Shown: positions 11,299 through 24,632 of the stretch, piece by piece
Layout of the letters: every line of letters begins with the position of its first letter
Numbering within the stretch: position 1 is the first letter of the stretch
Notes under the pieces: generated by a model
Seen by the model: only the letters and a program-made list of their open reading frames with translations
Told to the model about the DNA's origin: nothing
The model's database searches: none
Assembly: GCF_035594125.1 (NCBI RefSeq)
Contig: NW_026973734.1
Span: 31,001 to 95,000, forward strand
Reading direction: 5' to 3'
Length of the DNA stretch: 64,000 nt
Source of the DNA: Scylla paramamosain
Lineage: Eukaryota > Arthropoda > Malacostraca > Decapoda > Portunidae
Translations under genes and position numbers: made by a program

Positions 11299-11680
11299 AG
11301 GGTGTGTGTGTTTTTAGGTGCTTGTAGTTTTGTGTGGAGGAAGAGAGTTGTCTTTAGAGAGCAGGCTGTGACTGCCCCCTTGTGTTGTGAGACACAAAGG
11401 GAAACGTTCAGTGAGGTCACAACTGGTTTTAATGATAAATTCACAGCACACCCTGAACAGTGCTTTAGACCTCACTGGGAGTAATTATCGTTTCGGCAGG
11501 TGTCTACTGCCTCCTTCTATAACTAATGTCAAGGTTTGTCACACTGTTTTCTTATGTAATACCAGTAACCAATTGCAGTCACATGAAAATCAATAAAATA
11601 CATGGTTGGGTAAACATGTAATGCAATAATACTATATACCTGAAAAATCTGAAGCAGTAGCTGAGGATCACTCCATTCGC
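11299..11680. other. unassigned flank
   Basis: Follows the truncated RT. No ORF or repeat that I recognise. Confidence 0.5.
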
Positions 11681-12368
11681 ATCACAAACAAGTTGGATTT
11701 TCAGAGGGAGTGATAGCTTTTCCAGTTAAAGTAGAGGGCCTTGTCCACTCTTCGGGCCTTGATGGCAATGTGGGTGCCTGTGCACACAAATCAATGGTCC
11801 CAATAACTCTTAAGAAATTTTCGGTCCTGAAGAACTGCTGTGCAGTCCTCCTTTGATCAAGGTGTGTTGAAGGCATCTTGATTTCCTGCACTGACTTATC
11901 ACTCAACACGATGCACACACACTCGAAGACCCTGCTGACGCTTGCGTAAGTCCTGAAAGCAGATTATAAGCCATTAGTTTTCATTTTATTTGTTTTAAAT
12001 AAGATACATCTTTCTGCTGTAAGCAAAAAAAAAAATAAAAATAAAAAAAAATAAAAATCGGCAACAAATTCAATGATCCCTCTATATGTGGTGCACCATT
12101 CAAGTACACCCAGGTGTACTTGATGGCACGTTTGGTAAGGTTAGCATCATCCCTCATCCCTCCTTATTAATTATACACTCACATATTTTGACACTAGGAA
12201 CTAATCTTGACATATTCCTAACACTGGATTACAACTTTATAAACCGTGGCATGCAGTAGATTGGCTTTTATGCCTTTTACCCTTGAAAGTCAGCCACACT
12301 TAAATATTATTCACCATATTGAACATCAGTTTATTCACCTACAAAAGTTATTAATGGGATATTGTGCA

Positions 12369-12399
<31 letters not shown>

Positions 12400-13145
12400 T
12401 AGTAGTAATTGTTTAGAGTCCCCTCTTGTCCTTATTACACGTCTATCCTCTTCCATTCTTTCGCATATACCTCTTGATAAACCTGGAAATATAGTATAAG
12501 GTTGGGGGAGATGTGCCCCCGTCCTTTAGGGGTGTTCCAGAAGTTATGCTAACTTATATTAGTGTCCTTAAGGGTGGGTCTAGCCCCCGTGGTTACGTTA
12601 GATTAGGTAATGTTTCATATAAAAGTGTATGGTGACTAACCTAACCACTGTTAACCTCTGGGTGGCCTTCGCCCATCCCCTGAACCCACTGAAGAACAGG
12701 GTCACTTCTTCCTCGCCTTAAAGTTACGTTTTGTGTACCTAAAGGTATATGCGAAGAATGTAAGAGAATAGACCAGTAATGAGGTCAGGGAAAGGGCTCC
12801 CTGACAATTTCCAAAACAGCCAGCCCCTGTGCTGAATGAAGCATGCAACACCAGTATCATCTTACCTGCAGTGTCTCCAATGACGTTTTGGAAGGACCCA
12901 CTGGCAAACAATCTCAGGGCCAACAAAACTTGGGTGTGAGTTGGTAATGCCTGGCTATGCCTTGTTCTTCTCTCCAGCTGAGACTGCATCTTCTCAAACA
13001 AGAGGATTAGGTCTGCCTAGGGAAGTGGTATTTGAGCATCAGCTCATTATCACTCAATGCCAAGAAATCAAGGCGATTCCGAAAGCGCCTTTCTTGCCTC
13101 AAGGCACGAACGTGGAAGTATGCAAAGAAAATATCCAATATATGC
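11650..13145 (-). pseudogene. PIF/Harbinger (HARBI1-like) transposase relic
   Basis: Minus-strand blocks in the order of a Harbinger transposase. About 13110-12990: RALRQERRFRNRLDFLALSD and MLKYHFPRQT. 12960-12870: QLERRTRHSQALPTHTQVLL and ALRLFASGSFQNVIGDTAGK, the conserved N-terminal block. 11840-11650: FRTENFLRVIGTID (first catalytic Asp region), HIAIKARRVDKALYFNWKSY and, after a frame change, IQLVCDANGVILSYCFRF (second Asp region). An unrelated stretch of about 1 kb lies between the blocks (an intron or later insertion). Frame changes and the missing C-terminus with the catalytic Glu make it non-functional. Confidence 0.82.
11920..12700. other. intervening sequence within the Harbinger relic
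   Basis: AT-rich, with a 24-bp A-run at about 12376-12399 and no coding similarity that I can see. It separates the N-terminal and catalytic blocks of the transposase relic. Confidence 0.5.
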
Positions 13146-13620
13146 AGAAGTTAGTTAACTAACTACCTTGCTACCATGGCAATACCAACCTCTTATGCGT
13201 TCTTGGATACCATTTGGCTGCCGGAGGTTGATAATAACCGTTTCGTGGATCTGGCCCCTGATGACTGGGAAAATCACTGCTGGGAGCAAACTTGGAAAGA
13301 TGACCTTGGGCGAGTCCGGACATGAGAAGGGCTGGGTGGGGAGTGGTGGTGGCGATGAGGCTTGACCTCGAGTACTCGGATGGGAGAGTTGGGGGTGGCT
13401 CGGAGAAGGAACCAAGGGATACCCACAATTCAGGAAGAAGCATGAACGGCAACCAGCAAAGAGGAGCGGCGTGATGAGTAGGAATAGGCGGCGACAGGTG
13501 TGATGGCAGACAGGTGTGACCACGGGGATGAGTCAGGAGCGGAGAAGAGGTAGAAGCGGCAGGGAAGATAGCACGTGGAGAGTGTGGTGACCCACGATTT
13601 GAGCGTGGTAGGAAATGACA
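13146..13620. other. unassigned sequence
   Basis: Several overlapping frames on both strands, rich in Pro and Ser on the minus strand. None shows a motif I recognise. Confidence 0.4.
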
Positions 13621-13623
13621 ACG

Positions 13624-14300
13624 CCTCGCAACTTAATAATAATAATAATAAATACTTTATTGTCACGTATAATACATGAAAATTGCTTCATGAGCTCTCA
13701 GTAAAAGTGATAAAACCGCACATACGTCATACACTCCTCGTACTACTCACACACATTGGTCATTTACAGGCCACAGGAACAAACCCAGTCTGTGCTACTG
13801 GTAGATTGTCTGTTGTTCATTTAACATTTTAATACTGCTAGGTACAAAAGATCTTGAATATCTTGATGTTCTACAGTATAATGACCTCAACCTTCTTCCA
13901 GAGGGTAACATTTGATAATATTGGTTTAAAGGATGAATGGGATCATGTCGTACTACCTCACATCTCAGGACAACTGCTTTCTTATAAATTTCTACAAGAG
14001 GGATGATGTTCTCAACCCCAAGTTTCCCACAATTTTTCATTATTTTTTTTCAAAGTTTGTTTTTTAATTCAATGTTACAATTTCCGTACCAGCAAGTTAT
14101 ATTAAACGAAAGAACAGATTGTATTATTGCTGAATAGAATATATCCATAATCTTTCTGTCAATTCTTAGTTTACTTAATTGCCTTACAAAATACATTCTA
14201 GAATTGATTTTTTTGTAAAGTGTCTCAACATTATTATTAAAAGAAAATTTATCATCAATTATTGTTCCTAAGTATTTATATTCCTTGACTCGCTCCGATT
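13624..14300 (-). pseudogene. LINE family C, outer element, 3' half (RT C-terminus, 3' UTR, TTA tail)
   Basis: The minus strand encodes ERVKEYKYLGTIIDDKFSFN, INSRMYFVRQLSKLR and, after one stop or frame change, LPSGRRLRSLYCRTSRYSRS and FVPSSIKMLNEQ. This is collinear with the C-terminus of the plus-strand family C copy. The 3' UTR ends at 13624-13645 in the complement of (TTA)n, the family's tail. It begins where the minus-strand copy at 17572-19439 ends (…PPLFVNGE), so the two are halves of one element split by the plus-strand copy. Confidence 0.85.
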
Positions 14301-14380
14301 TTCTTCATTGTATTTTTAATGGAATTGGAAGGCTGCTGGTATTCCTGAGTTGCCTGGCGAGTTATGAAGCTACAGACATC

Positions 14381-17339
14381 ATGATGACGCGAATAGTTTG
14401 CTTTCTACTCTTCTGGTGGGTGCTACAGAGCTGTTCTGTGAGTGTGGCCGCTGTGTCTACCCGGACTGATGAGCCGCCGGATATAAACAAACAGCAGGAA
14501 CGACTGATTTATGGCAAGGATATTCTGCTAACGTTAGCAAAGTCTAGCAACGTTGAGACATTTGCTGTGACCGTGCCAGATGCTGTGAAAAGGAAGGTGT
14601 TGCATCCAGAGGGAAAAACTAGAAATAACAAAAGGAGAGGAAGGCGGGGTGGTGTGAGGGTGAGGTGCAGACGACGCGGCGCCCGGCTCTCTCTCCCTAT
14701 GTGTGTGGTCGGAAATGTTCGTTCAGTACGGAACAAGTTTGATGAACTTAGTGCTTTGTGCAAGTGGAATTATGCATTCAGAGAGGCATCTATCATTTGT
14801 CTGACAGAAACTTGGTTAAGTGGTGAAAACGATCCCGACTCAGCATATCATATTGATGGGTATCAATTAATAAAGAGCGATCGAACCCCAGACTCAGGAA
14901 AAAGTGCTGGTGGCGGAGTGTGTGCTTACGTAAACAACAGGTGGTGCAGGGATATAACTGTGATTGAGAAAGTCTGTAATGACTGCATTGAATACATGAC
15001 ACTTTCCGTGAGACCTTACTATTTACCAAGATAATTTAACAAGATTTTCATAATAGTAGTTTATATTCCTCCAAAATATGTGGATATAAAAAATGCAGAA
15101 AGTCTGTTATATGATGCTGTGTGTAAGACTGAAAATATGTCACCTGAAGCAGTTAAATTAATAGCAGGAGATTTCAATGGTTCTAAATTTCAGAGTTATG
15201 TTCCTCATTATCAACAGTATATTGACTTTGCTACAAGAGAGGAGAAAATATTAGATCATTATTATTGTAATATAAAGAATAGTTATAAGGCAAGTAAAAT
15301 GAAGCCCCTCGGTTTGTCAGACCATGAAATGTGCCTCTTAACACCTATTTATAGACAAAAATTGAAAACTTGTAAACCTGTCATTAAGAAAATATATGAG
15401 TGGGATGACAAAGTGAGCGATACTCTGAGAGGCTGTATGGAATTGACAGAATGGAACATACTGTATGATGAAAATGCTAGTATTGACGAGAATGTGGATG
15501 TCTTAAATTGCTATTTATCTTTTTGTGTGGAAAACATTTTGCCTGTCAAGAGTGTTAAGTGCTACCCTAACAATAAGCCCTGGTTTACGAAAAGTGTGAA
15601 AATTTTGCTACATGAGAAAAGACAATGTAGGTTACGAAATGATAGAGTCAACTTAAGAATCATTCAGAAGAAAATTGATGATATGATTAGTATGGAAAAA
15701 GAAAAATACAAAAGGAAAATAGAACATTGGTTTGAGAAAGATACAAAGGCTGCTTGGCAAGGTTTGCGTAACATTACTGGAATGACTAAGAAATCCGTGT
15801 GTCCAGATATTACAAATGTAAAGGATTATTGCAATGAATTAAATAAGTTTTATTGTAGATTTGATGTCCAGGATTATTCTTCAGAACAGAACAGCCTTAC
15901 TGAGTTTTTACATAACAAGGAACATGGAATATTTACTGTAACGTGTGAGGATGTACTAGAAAGTTTGAAAAGAGTTAAGAGCAATAAAGCGGCAGGGCCT
16001 GATAGAGTAAGTGCTAAGGTAGTAAGCATTTGTAAATACGAGTTGGTTCCAGTTTTATGCAGAATTTTTCAGAGTTCCTTGGATCAATCTTATATACCTA
16101 AACTGTGGAAGACATCTGAAATTATTCCAGTGCCACAACATCAAACCCCTAAAGGTTATAATGATTACAGACCTGTAGCCTTGACATGTATATTTATGAA
16201 ATGTTTAGAAAGTGTTATTAAAAAGTTCCTGTTTCTTGAAGTGAAAGACCAAATGGATGTTTATCAGTTTGCCTATAAGAAAGATAGGTGCGTGGAAGAT
16301 GCTACGTTATCAATTATAAATTATATACTTCGATTTCTGGAAAATGTAAGCAACAAATCCAGTAAACACTTTGCTAAGGTGTTGTTCGTTGATTTTTCAA
16401 GTGCTTTCAACACAATACAACCTCATGTGTTAATGGAAAAACTTATAAGTCTTAACGTGAGTCCACCACTTGTTCTATGGATACGCGAGTTTTTGGTAGG
16501 TAGGGTGCAATATGTAAAGCTTAAGGACCAGATCTCTGACTCAATTGTAACAAACACAGGTGCGCCCCAGGGTTGCGTATTGTCACCACTACTGTTTTCT
16601 CTTTATACAAATGATTGTAGAAGTCAAAATGAGTGTACTAAGATATTCAAATATGCAGATGACACTGCCATTGTCTCTCTCTGTGTAAATAATGATGTTA
16701 TTTATAGAGAAGAAATTAACAATTTTAGTACATGGTGCAGGGATAGTTTTTTAGAATTAAATGTTAACAAAACTAAGGAGATGATTATTGATTTTAGTAA
16801 GACTCCCGTACAACATGAACCTTTGGAAATCAATGATGAAACTGTTGAAGTAGTAGAAGAATACAAATACTTAGGAACGATCATAGACAATAAACTCAAC
16901 TTTTCCTCTCACATAGATAAAATATATAAGAAGGCAAACTCAAGGATGTTTTCTGTTAGGAAACTATGCAAGTTAAAAGTTGGTAGTAAGATAATGGATT
17001 TGTTCTACAGTAGTATACTACAATCAGTTTTTTTCATTTGCTATATGTTGCTGGTATGGAAATAGTACTGTGGAATCTAAAGGTAAACTAAGCAAGATAA
17101 TAAAGAAATGTAGCCGATTAAAAGTAAAAAATACAAAACCATTGTTGGAACTGTATAAACGAGCGGTTATTCAGAGAAGCAATATCATAATAAAAGACCC
17201 CAGTCACCCATTGCACACATGTTACGAATTGTTACCATCTGGCAGAAGATGGAGATCTGTGCAGGGCCGAACATCTCGGTATAGGGAGTCGTATGTTCCA
17301 TCTAGTATCAGGATATTGAATGGGAATCAACAGTTGTAA
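14381..17339 (+). pseudogene. LINE family C endonuclease/reverse transcriptase ORF (one stop, one frameshift)
   Basis: First in-frame ATG at 14381 (MMTRIVCFLLFWW). A basic linker (RRGRRGGVRVRCRRRG) is followed by the AP-endonuclease domain (NVRSVRNKFDEL, ICLTETWL, GGGVCAYV, IAGDFN, SDHEMCLLTP). The RT domain carries NKAAGPDRVSAK, DYRPVALTCIFMKCLE, LFVDFSSAFNTIQPH, TGAPQGCVLSPLLFSLYTND and KYADDTAIVS, then EEYKYLGTIIDNK. The style is that of CR1/L2-group LINEs. Two lesions are visible. TAA at 15032-15034 interrupts ...YYLPR, where the minus copy has GAA. A frame change in the T-run near 17028-17034 moves the C-terminus to another frame, which stays open to 17339 (GRTSRYRESYVPSSIRIL). Otherwise the frame is intact over about 980 codons, suggesting a young copy. 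Confidence 0.9.
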
Positions 17340-17525
17340 AAGAAGGCAGCACTCAGGGACATCAGCAATACTTTTAATGTTTTTAATATTTTAATGTGTT
17401 CTATTTTTGATAGTTTATGATTGAGAATTTAATAGATGTAACTGATAGTTTTAAGAATTTTTATACTTCTATATTTCTCTTTTATACTTTGGCAAGCACA
17501 AGACAAATTCTCTGTAAGAGCAATA

Positions 17526-17528
<3 letters not shown>

Positions 17529-17570
<42 letters not shown>

Positions 17571-17571
17571 C
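17529..17571. repeat. (TTA)n tail of LINE family C
   Basis: About 14 TTA units directly after GCAATAAAGTA. The same tail appears in complement at 13624-13645. Confidence 0.92.
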
Positions 17572-19439
17572 TCACCATTTACAAACAGAGGAGGGTGATC
17601 ATATAATGAAGTGCTGTAGTCTACGACCATCTCTTTTGTTTTCTTTACATTTAACTCTAAAAAGTTGCTGCTGCACCAGTCCACAAACTTTTCCACCTCC
17701 TCTCGGTATGCAGTGTCATCATTACCACACCGACCCACAAGGATAGTATCATCAGCATACTTAAACAAACGGCAGTTCACATCCCGACACACACAGTCAC
17801 TTGTGTATATAGTAAAAAGCATGGGTGACAACACACAACCCTAAGGAGCACCTGTGTTTGTAATGACGACACTCGATTTTGCACCCTGAAAGCTGACATA
17901 TTGTGGTCGATGAGTCAAGAAATTATTAATCCATAAAATCAAGTTAGAATTTACGTTCATATTTTTCAATTTAGTCATCATTAGGTGAGGCTGAATTGTA
18001 TTAAAAGCGCTCGAAAAGTCTACAAAGAGGATCCTAGCATAGCGTTTAAAACTGGAGGTATTTCCTTTATCTAAAAAATTTAAAACATAGTCAGTGAAAG
18101 ACAGGGTTGCATCCTCAACACACCGGTTTTTGGTATAAGCAAATTGATAATTATCTACGAAATGGGTAGCCTGCTCTAACAATATATATTTAACTATTTT
18201 TTCAAGACATTTCATGATGACAGATGTTAAAGCTACCGGGCGATAATCATTCTTACACATAGGAGGTGATTTCTTTGGTATCGGTATAACTTCAGATGTT
18301 TTCCATATTGCTGGTATGTAAGCTTCATCAAGTGATTGCTGAAAAATCCTACACAAAATTGGAGCTAAAGGTTCCTTACACATTCTCAGGAAATTGCCAT
18401 TGATCTTATCTGGACCTGACACTTTACCTATCTTAATTGATTGTAGACTTTTAAGTACATTTGCCTCTGAAATTACAATTTTTAAGTCGTTTGTATTCTG
18501 TAGCTGATTGATAATAACAGAAGATTCCTGTGAAAAGACATATTTATCAAATCTGGAATAAAAAACATTGAGTTCATTACAAAAATCTTTAGAATTGTTA
18601 ACAGTGTGATTACCTGCACTTTTTCGCATACCTGTTAACTGCTTAATACCATTCCATGCTGACTTTGTCTTTTTTTAACATATTTTCCACCTTTTGTTTA
18701 TATCTATCTTTACATACTTTAATTACTGTATCAATTTCCCTTTGAACACTTTTTGCTCCAGTTTTATCATTTATGCCATAACAATATTTTTTCTTATTTA
18801 TTAGTTCTTTTAGTTCCTTTGTAACCCATGGTTTGTTATTTGGAAAACATCTAACTTTCTTTGTAGGTACAACATTGCTTATGCAAAAGTGCAAATAGGA
18901 ATTTAATACATCCACATTTTTGTCTAGAGAGTCTCTGCTGTCATATAAAATATCAAAATCTGTTGTTTCCATACATCCTAAAAGGGTATCATTTACATCT
19001 TTGTTCCACGAGTATATTAATTTTTCAACTGGCTTACTACGCTTCAATAATTGTATACTGGCGTAAGCAGACACATATTATGGTCAGAGACGCCCAATGG
19101 CTCTAGTTTCTTGGCCACATAGCTATTTCCAACATTACAAAAGAATGGATCTAATAATTTATCGTCTCTTGTTGGGAAACTTATAAATTGTTGGAAATGG
19201 GGGATACTTTTAAAATTACAGTGATCAAAATCACCTGTTATAATCTTAACGGCATCTGGATCACTATTTTCTATTTTTCTAACCACTTCAGATAGAATAT
19301 TCTCAGCCTCCTTTGCATCAGAACTCGGAGGGATGTATACTACAATAAGATATATTTTGTTAAATTCTCGAGGTAGATAAAAAGGCCTCAGAGATAGTAC
19401 TATATACTCAATATTACCATTACAGCATTTCTCGTACAT
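17572..19439 (-). pseudogene. LINE family C, outer element, 5' part (endonuclease and RT)
   Basis: Minus-strand reading in four blocks. 19439-19044: endonuclease (RPFYLPREFNKIYLIVVYIP, IITGDFDHCNF, SDHNMCLLTP). 19074-18643: linker (KPVEKLIYSWNKDVNDTLLG). 18629-17841: RT (GKVSGPDKINGNF, NDYRPVALTSVIMKCLE, LFVDFSSAFNTIQPH). 17834-17572: RT core end (FKYADDTILVG, SNFLELNVKKTKEM). Frameshifts lie near 19050 and 18660. A stop at 17841-17843 replaces the Gln of the GAPQGCVLSP motif. The reading ends at FVNGE, against the tail of the inserted plus-strand copy. Confidence 0.9.
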
Positions 19440-19515
19440 GGAAACAGCACTACACCATTTGCTATTGAAATGCTGTAATGGTAATATTGAGTATATAGTA
19501 CTATCTCTGAGGCCT
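19386..19515. repeat. near-perfect inverted repeat (about 50-bp arms) at LINE 5' end
   Basis: GGCCTCAGAGATAGTACTAT...CATTACAGCATTTC at 19384-19430 is repeated inverted at 19469-19515 (GAAATGCTGTAATGG...AGTACTATCTCTGAGGCC) around a spacer of about 38 bp. The arm is endonuclease-coding sequence of LINE C, duplicated head to head at its truncated 5' end. Confidence 0.92.
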
Positions 19516-20340
19516 TGCCTGCGATGGGGTATGATACTCTTGTCTCAGCATGTACTGGATTTTGAGAAAGTCGAGAGTTCGTGTCTTCGATCGCACAACA
19601 CCGTTGCTACCACTGTTTCCGTAAATTTTGGCCACTTGTTGTCACCAGTGTTCCAGATGATGTTGACCACACTGTTTCGATGATGTACTTCTTACCGCTC
19701 CGTTGGAATGATGAATGTCTCTGTTGATGATGCTTGGTGTGGTGGTGGCTGCTCTGGAGGACCGCGTAGTAGCTTGATATTGTTGGTAGCGTGGAGGTCG
19801 TGGGTAGTGGTTTGATATTGTTGATTTGTGCGGGCAAAAGACATTCTATAAAAGTTCTTCTAGATTTAATAATGGATAGAATGTACACACATGATATCGA
19901 GACACAATTGATTACAGACGTGACGATACCGATGTGCTCCTCTCTGAACTGATATGAACTGGACTGAATGTGAACTGATCAAGTCTGACTCTCTCTGAAG
20001 ACTCTTGTAAAACTGACTCTCCGAAGACTGACGATCTAGCTACGCGTACATGAAGAATGTACATGGGATGAAGAAATGACCAATGAGATGCTTGGAAATG
20101 GGATGAAGGAACCAATGACAGCGGTCGTTATTTTGACTAATGACCAGGGAGGACGACAGGAACAGGCGATGCAGGTGCTTTCCCTAAGGACTGGCAGAAG
20201 TGTAGGGAAGGAAGGTGTGGTATTATTCCCTTGAGAGGGAGAGAGGAAGAAGAAAGGTTAAAAATAATTCTGGCTGGCCATGTGGGCAAACGTAGAATGA
20301 AATATATAAATGATGAATATATATAAAAAATAATTGTTTC
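19516..20340. other. unassigned sequence
   Basis: No ORF with recognisable motifs. Around 19965-20110 there are short internal echoes (GACTCTC..GAAGACT, TGGGATGAAG) but no clean tandem array. Confidence 0.45.
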
Positions 20341-20342
20341 AA

Positions 20343-20344
<2 letters not shown>

Positions 20345-20421
<77 letters not shown>
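20345..20421. repeat. (GT)n microsatellite
   Basis: About 38 GT units. Confidence 0.97.
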
Positions 20422-20423
<2 letters not shown>

Positions 20424-20719
20424 CACGGAAATCATCTAGAGTTCTTTCTTTTCTTCACTTTATTATTTGTAACGTTTCACTTTCACATAAGGCATATTCA
20501 GGCTAAGAAAAATAACTATATTTAGTACAATACAAAAAAATGAAAACAATAAATAAATAAATAAATTAATTAATTAAATAAATGATAAAAAAAAATAATA
20601 AAGGACACAATAAAAAAAAAAGAAAAAACAAAGAACCGACATATGTATAATGGTAGGTCACATTGTTTACTAAAAAAAAAAAAAAAAAATTAAATAAAAA
20701 GCAGTAAAGACAATGTATG

Positions 20720-22160
20720 GAGCAACCTTTCCTTCTTGCTGGAAGTTTGCCTACATTCAACCTGTTCCTAAAAAGTGTGACCGTTCTAATCCCTCAAACT
20801 ACCGTCCTATTGCTTTAATTTCCTGCCTATCTAAAGTTTTTTAAACTATCCTCTACAGAAAGATTTTTAAACATCTATCACTTCATAACCTTCTATCTGA
20901 TCGCTAGTATGGGTTCCATCAAGGCCGCTCTACTAGTGATCTTCTGGCTTTCCTTACTGAGTCTTGGTCATCCTCTTTTAGAGATTTTGGTGAAACTTTT
21001 GCTGTTGCCTTGGACAAATCAAAAGCTTTCGATAGAGTCTGGCACAAAGCTTTCATTTCCAAACTACCCTCCTACGGTTTCTATCCTTCTCTCTGTAACT
21101 TCATCTCAAGTTTCCTTTCTGACCGTTCTATTGCTGCTGTGGTAGACGGTCACTGTTCTTCTCCTAAATCTATTAACAGTGGTGTTCCTCAGGATTCTGT
21201 CCTGTCACCCACTCTCTTCTTATTATTCATTAATGATCTTCTAAACCAAACTTCTTGTCCTATCCAGTCCTACGCTGATGATACCACCCTGCACTTTTCC
21301 ACGTCTTTTCATAGACGTCCAACCCTTCAGGAGGTAAACATTTCACGCAGGGAGAGCAAACTTGGTATTGTTCAATGCCTCAAAAACTCAATTCCTCCAT
21401 CTATCAACTCGACACAACCTTCCAGACAACTATCCCCTCTTCTTCAGTGACACTCAACTGTCCCCCTCTTCTACACTGAACATCCTCAGTCTGTCCTTTA
21501 CTTATAATCTGAACTGGAAACTTTACATCTCATCTCTAGCTAAAACAGCTTCTATGAAGTTAGGTGTTCTGAAATGTCTCCGCCAGTTTTTCTCACCCCC
21601 CCAACCGGCTAACTCTGTACAAGGGCCTTATCCGTCCATGTATGGAGTATGCTTCACATGTCTGGGGGCTTCCACTCATACCGCTCTTCTAGACAGGGTA
21701 GAATCAACAGCTTTTCGTCTCATCAACTCATTTCCTTCAACTGACTGTCTTCAGCCTCTCTCTCACCGCCGCAATGTTGCATCTCTAGGTATCTTATACC
21801 GCTATTTTCATGCTAACTGTTCTTCTGATCTTGCTAACTGCATGCCTCCCCTCCTCCCGCGGCCTCGCTGCACAAGACTTTTTTCTTTCTCTCACCCCTA
21901 TTCTGTCCACCTCTCCAGTGCAAGAGTTAACCAGTATTCTCAATCATTCATCCCTTTCTCTGGTAAACTCTGGAACTCCCTGCCTGCTTCTGTATTTCCA
22001 CCTTCCTATGACTTAGATTCCTTCAAGAGGGAGGTTTCAAGACATCCTTCATTTTTTTGCTACCGGTTTGGGGCCTTTTCTGGGACTGGCATCTCAGTGG
22101 GTTTTTTTTTTTTTTTTTTTTTGCCCTTGGCCAGGGTCTCCTACATAAAAAAAAAATAAT
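20720..22160 (+). pseudogene. LINE family B reverse transcriptase, 5' truncated copy
   Basis: Plus-strand jockey-like RT. The sequence starts in the RT domain (FPSCWKFAYIQPVPKKCDRS, SNPSNYRPIALISCLSK), with two early stops. It continues FAVALDKSKAFDRVWHKAF (catalytic Asp), NSGVPQDSVLSPTLFLLFIN and SYADDTTLHFS (YADD box). A deletion of about 60 bp near 21350, relative to the copy at 4.7 kb, shifts the frame. The C-terminal part is then open from 21362 to 22159 (LVLFNASKTQFLHLS, WNSLPASVFPPSYDLDSFKR). It ends at a CCTACATAAAAAA tail. Confidence 0.92.
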
Positions 22161-22197
22161 AAATAAATAAATAAATGAATGAATGTATGCATATACG

Positions 22198-22203
<6 letters not shown>

Positions 22204-22262
<59 letters not shown>
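22204..22262. repeat. (TG)n microsatellite
   Basis: About 29 TG units, shortly after the A-rich tail of the family B copy. Confidence 0.97.
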
Positions 22263-22265
<3 letters not shown>

Positions 22266-22700
22266 CATTTATATACATATGTATGTATCAGAAACATGCC
22301 GTCTAGGTAGGCAATAAAATAGTTCAGTAATCTAGGAAAATTATGAAAGTTGCTCTGATTATTATGTATACAGTGCATTTTTTTTTCTTTTTGGAGGTTA
22401 GGTAAGCAAAATTCGCCCCTCTCTTTCAATCTCAGTATGTAAGCTACAAATAGAGGTATTCCACGTGCTGCATACAGTTTTTCAATACCTTGTTTTTATG
22501 TGTTATAATGACAAAAGTAAATCTGACCAACTCAATCGCTTGGCATCTTTCGTGGAATGTGATTACGCCATTGTGTTTCGCTTATTTTTTAATTTTTTTA
22601 TTAAATTTTTTTCTTCAATTTGTCCATTTACATTTATATTGTAAATATAAAAGTAAATGCGCAAATAGGGAAGAAAAGCAGGAAGAGATAAAGACAGAAA
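22263..22700. other. unassigned AT-rich sequence
   Basis: No coding or repeat structure that I can see between two microsatellites. Confidence 0.45.
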
Positions 22701-22701
22701 A

Positions 22702-22702
<1 letters not shown>

Positions 22703-22795
<93 letters not shown>
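22703..22795. repeat. (GA)n microsatellite
   Basis: About 46 GA units. Confidence 0.97.
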
Positions 22796-22796
<1 letters not shown>

Positions 22797-23079
22797 AATC
22801 TGGCGAATGTGGACACCCAGTTATGTAGGGTAAGGATTTTTTTTTTATTTGCTACAATTCCCTTTAGAGCACCATATTAAAAATATTATCATTTGCAAGA
22901 ATAGAAATATGAGTACATCATGACCTAGTCCGATTGGTACTAGTCCTTTCAGGGAAGTTTAGCAAGCAAAATTAATAAAATGTCAATACAGCTTGTATGA
23001 GTAGTATGAGGCGGGAGGCTGTGTATCACACCCCTATCACCAACTACCTATCCTGAGTAATTACTGACGGCACGTGCCT

Positions 23080-24630
<1,551 letters not shown>

Positions 24631-24632
24631 GA

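Larger units (their letters stand above)
14305..17571 (+). mobile_element. LINE family C, inner near-complete copy with (TTA)n tail
   Basis: A plus-strand non-LTR element with an endonuclease-RT ORF, a short 3' UTR, the end motif GCAATAAAGTA and a (TTA)n tail at 17529-17571. It separates the two halves of a minus-strand copy of the same family, so it inserted into that copy. The left boundary is set from where the outer element's coding sequence stops and may be off by 10-20 bp. No clear target duplication is visible. Confidence 0.82.

Noticed and set aside
10249..11444. Several minus-strand frames up to 189 codons opposite the RT
   Set aside because: Shadows of the plus-strand RT ORF, which has clear catalytic motifs.
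12941..13523. Plus- and minus-strand frames of 65-122 codons
   Set aside because: Partly shadows of the Harbinger relic, partly Pro/Ser-rich sequence with no motif.
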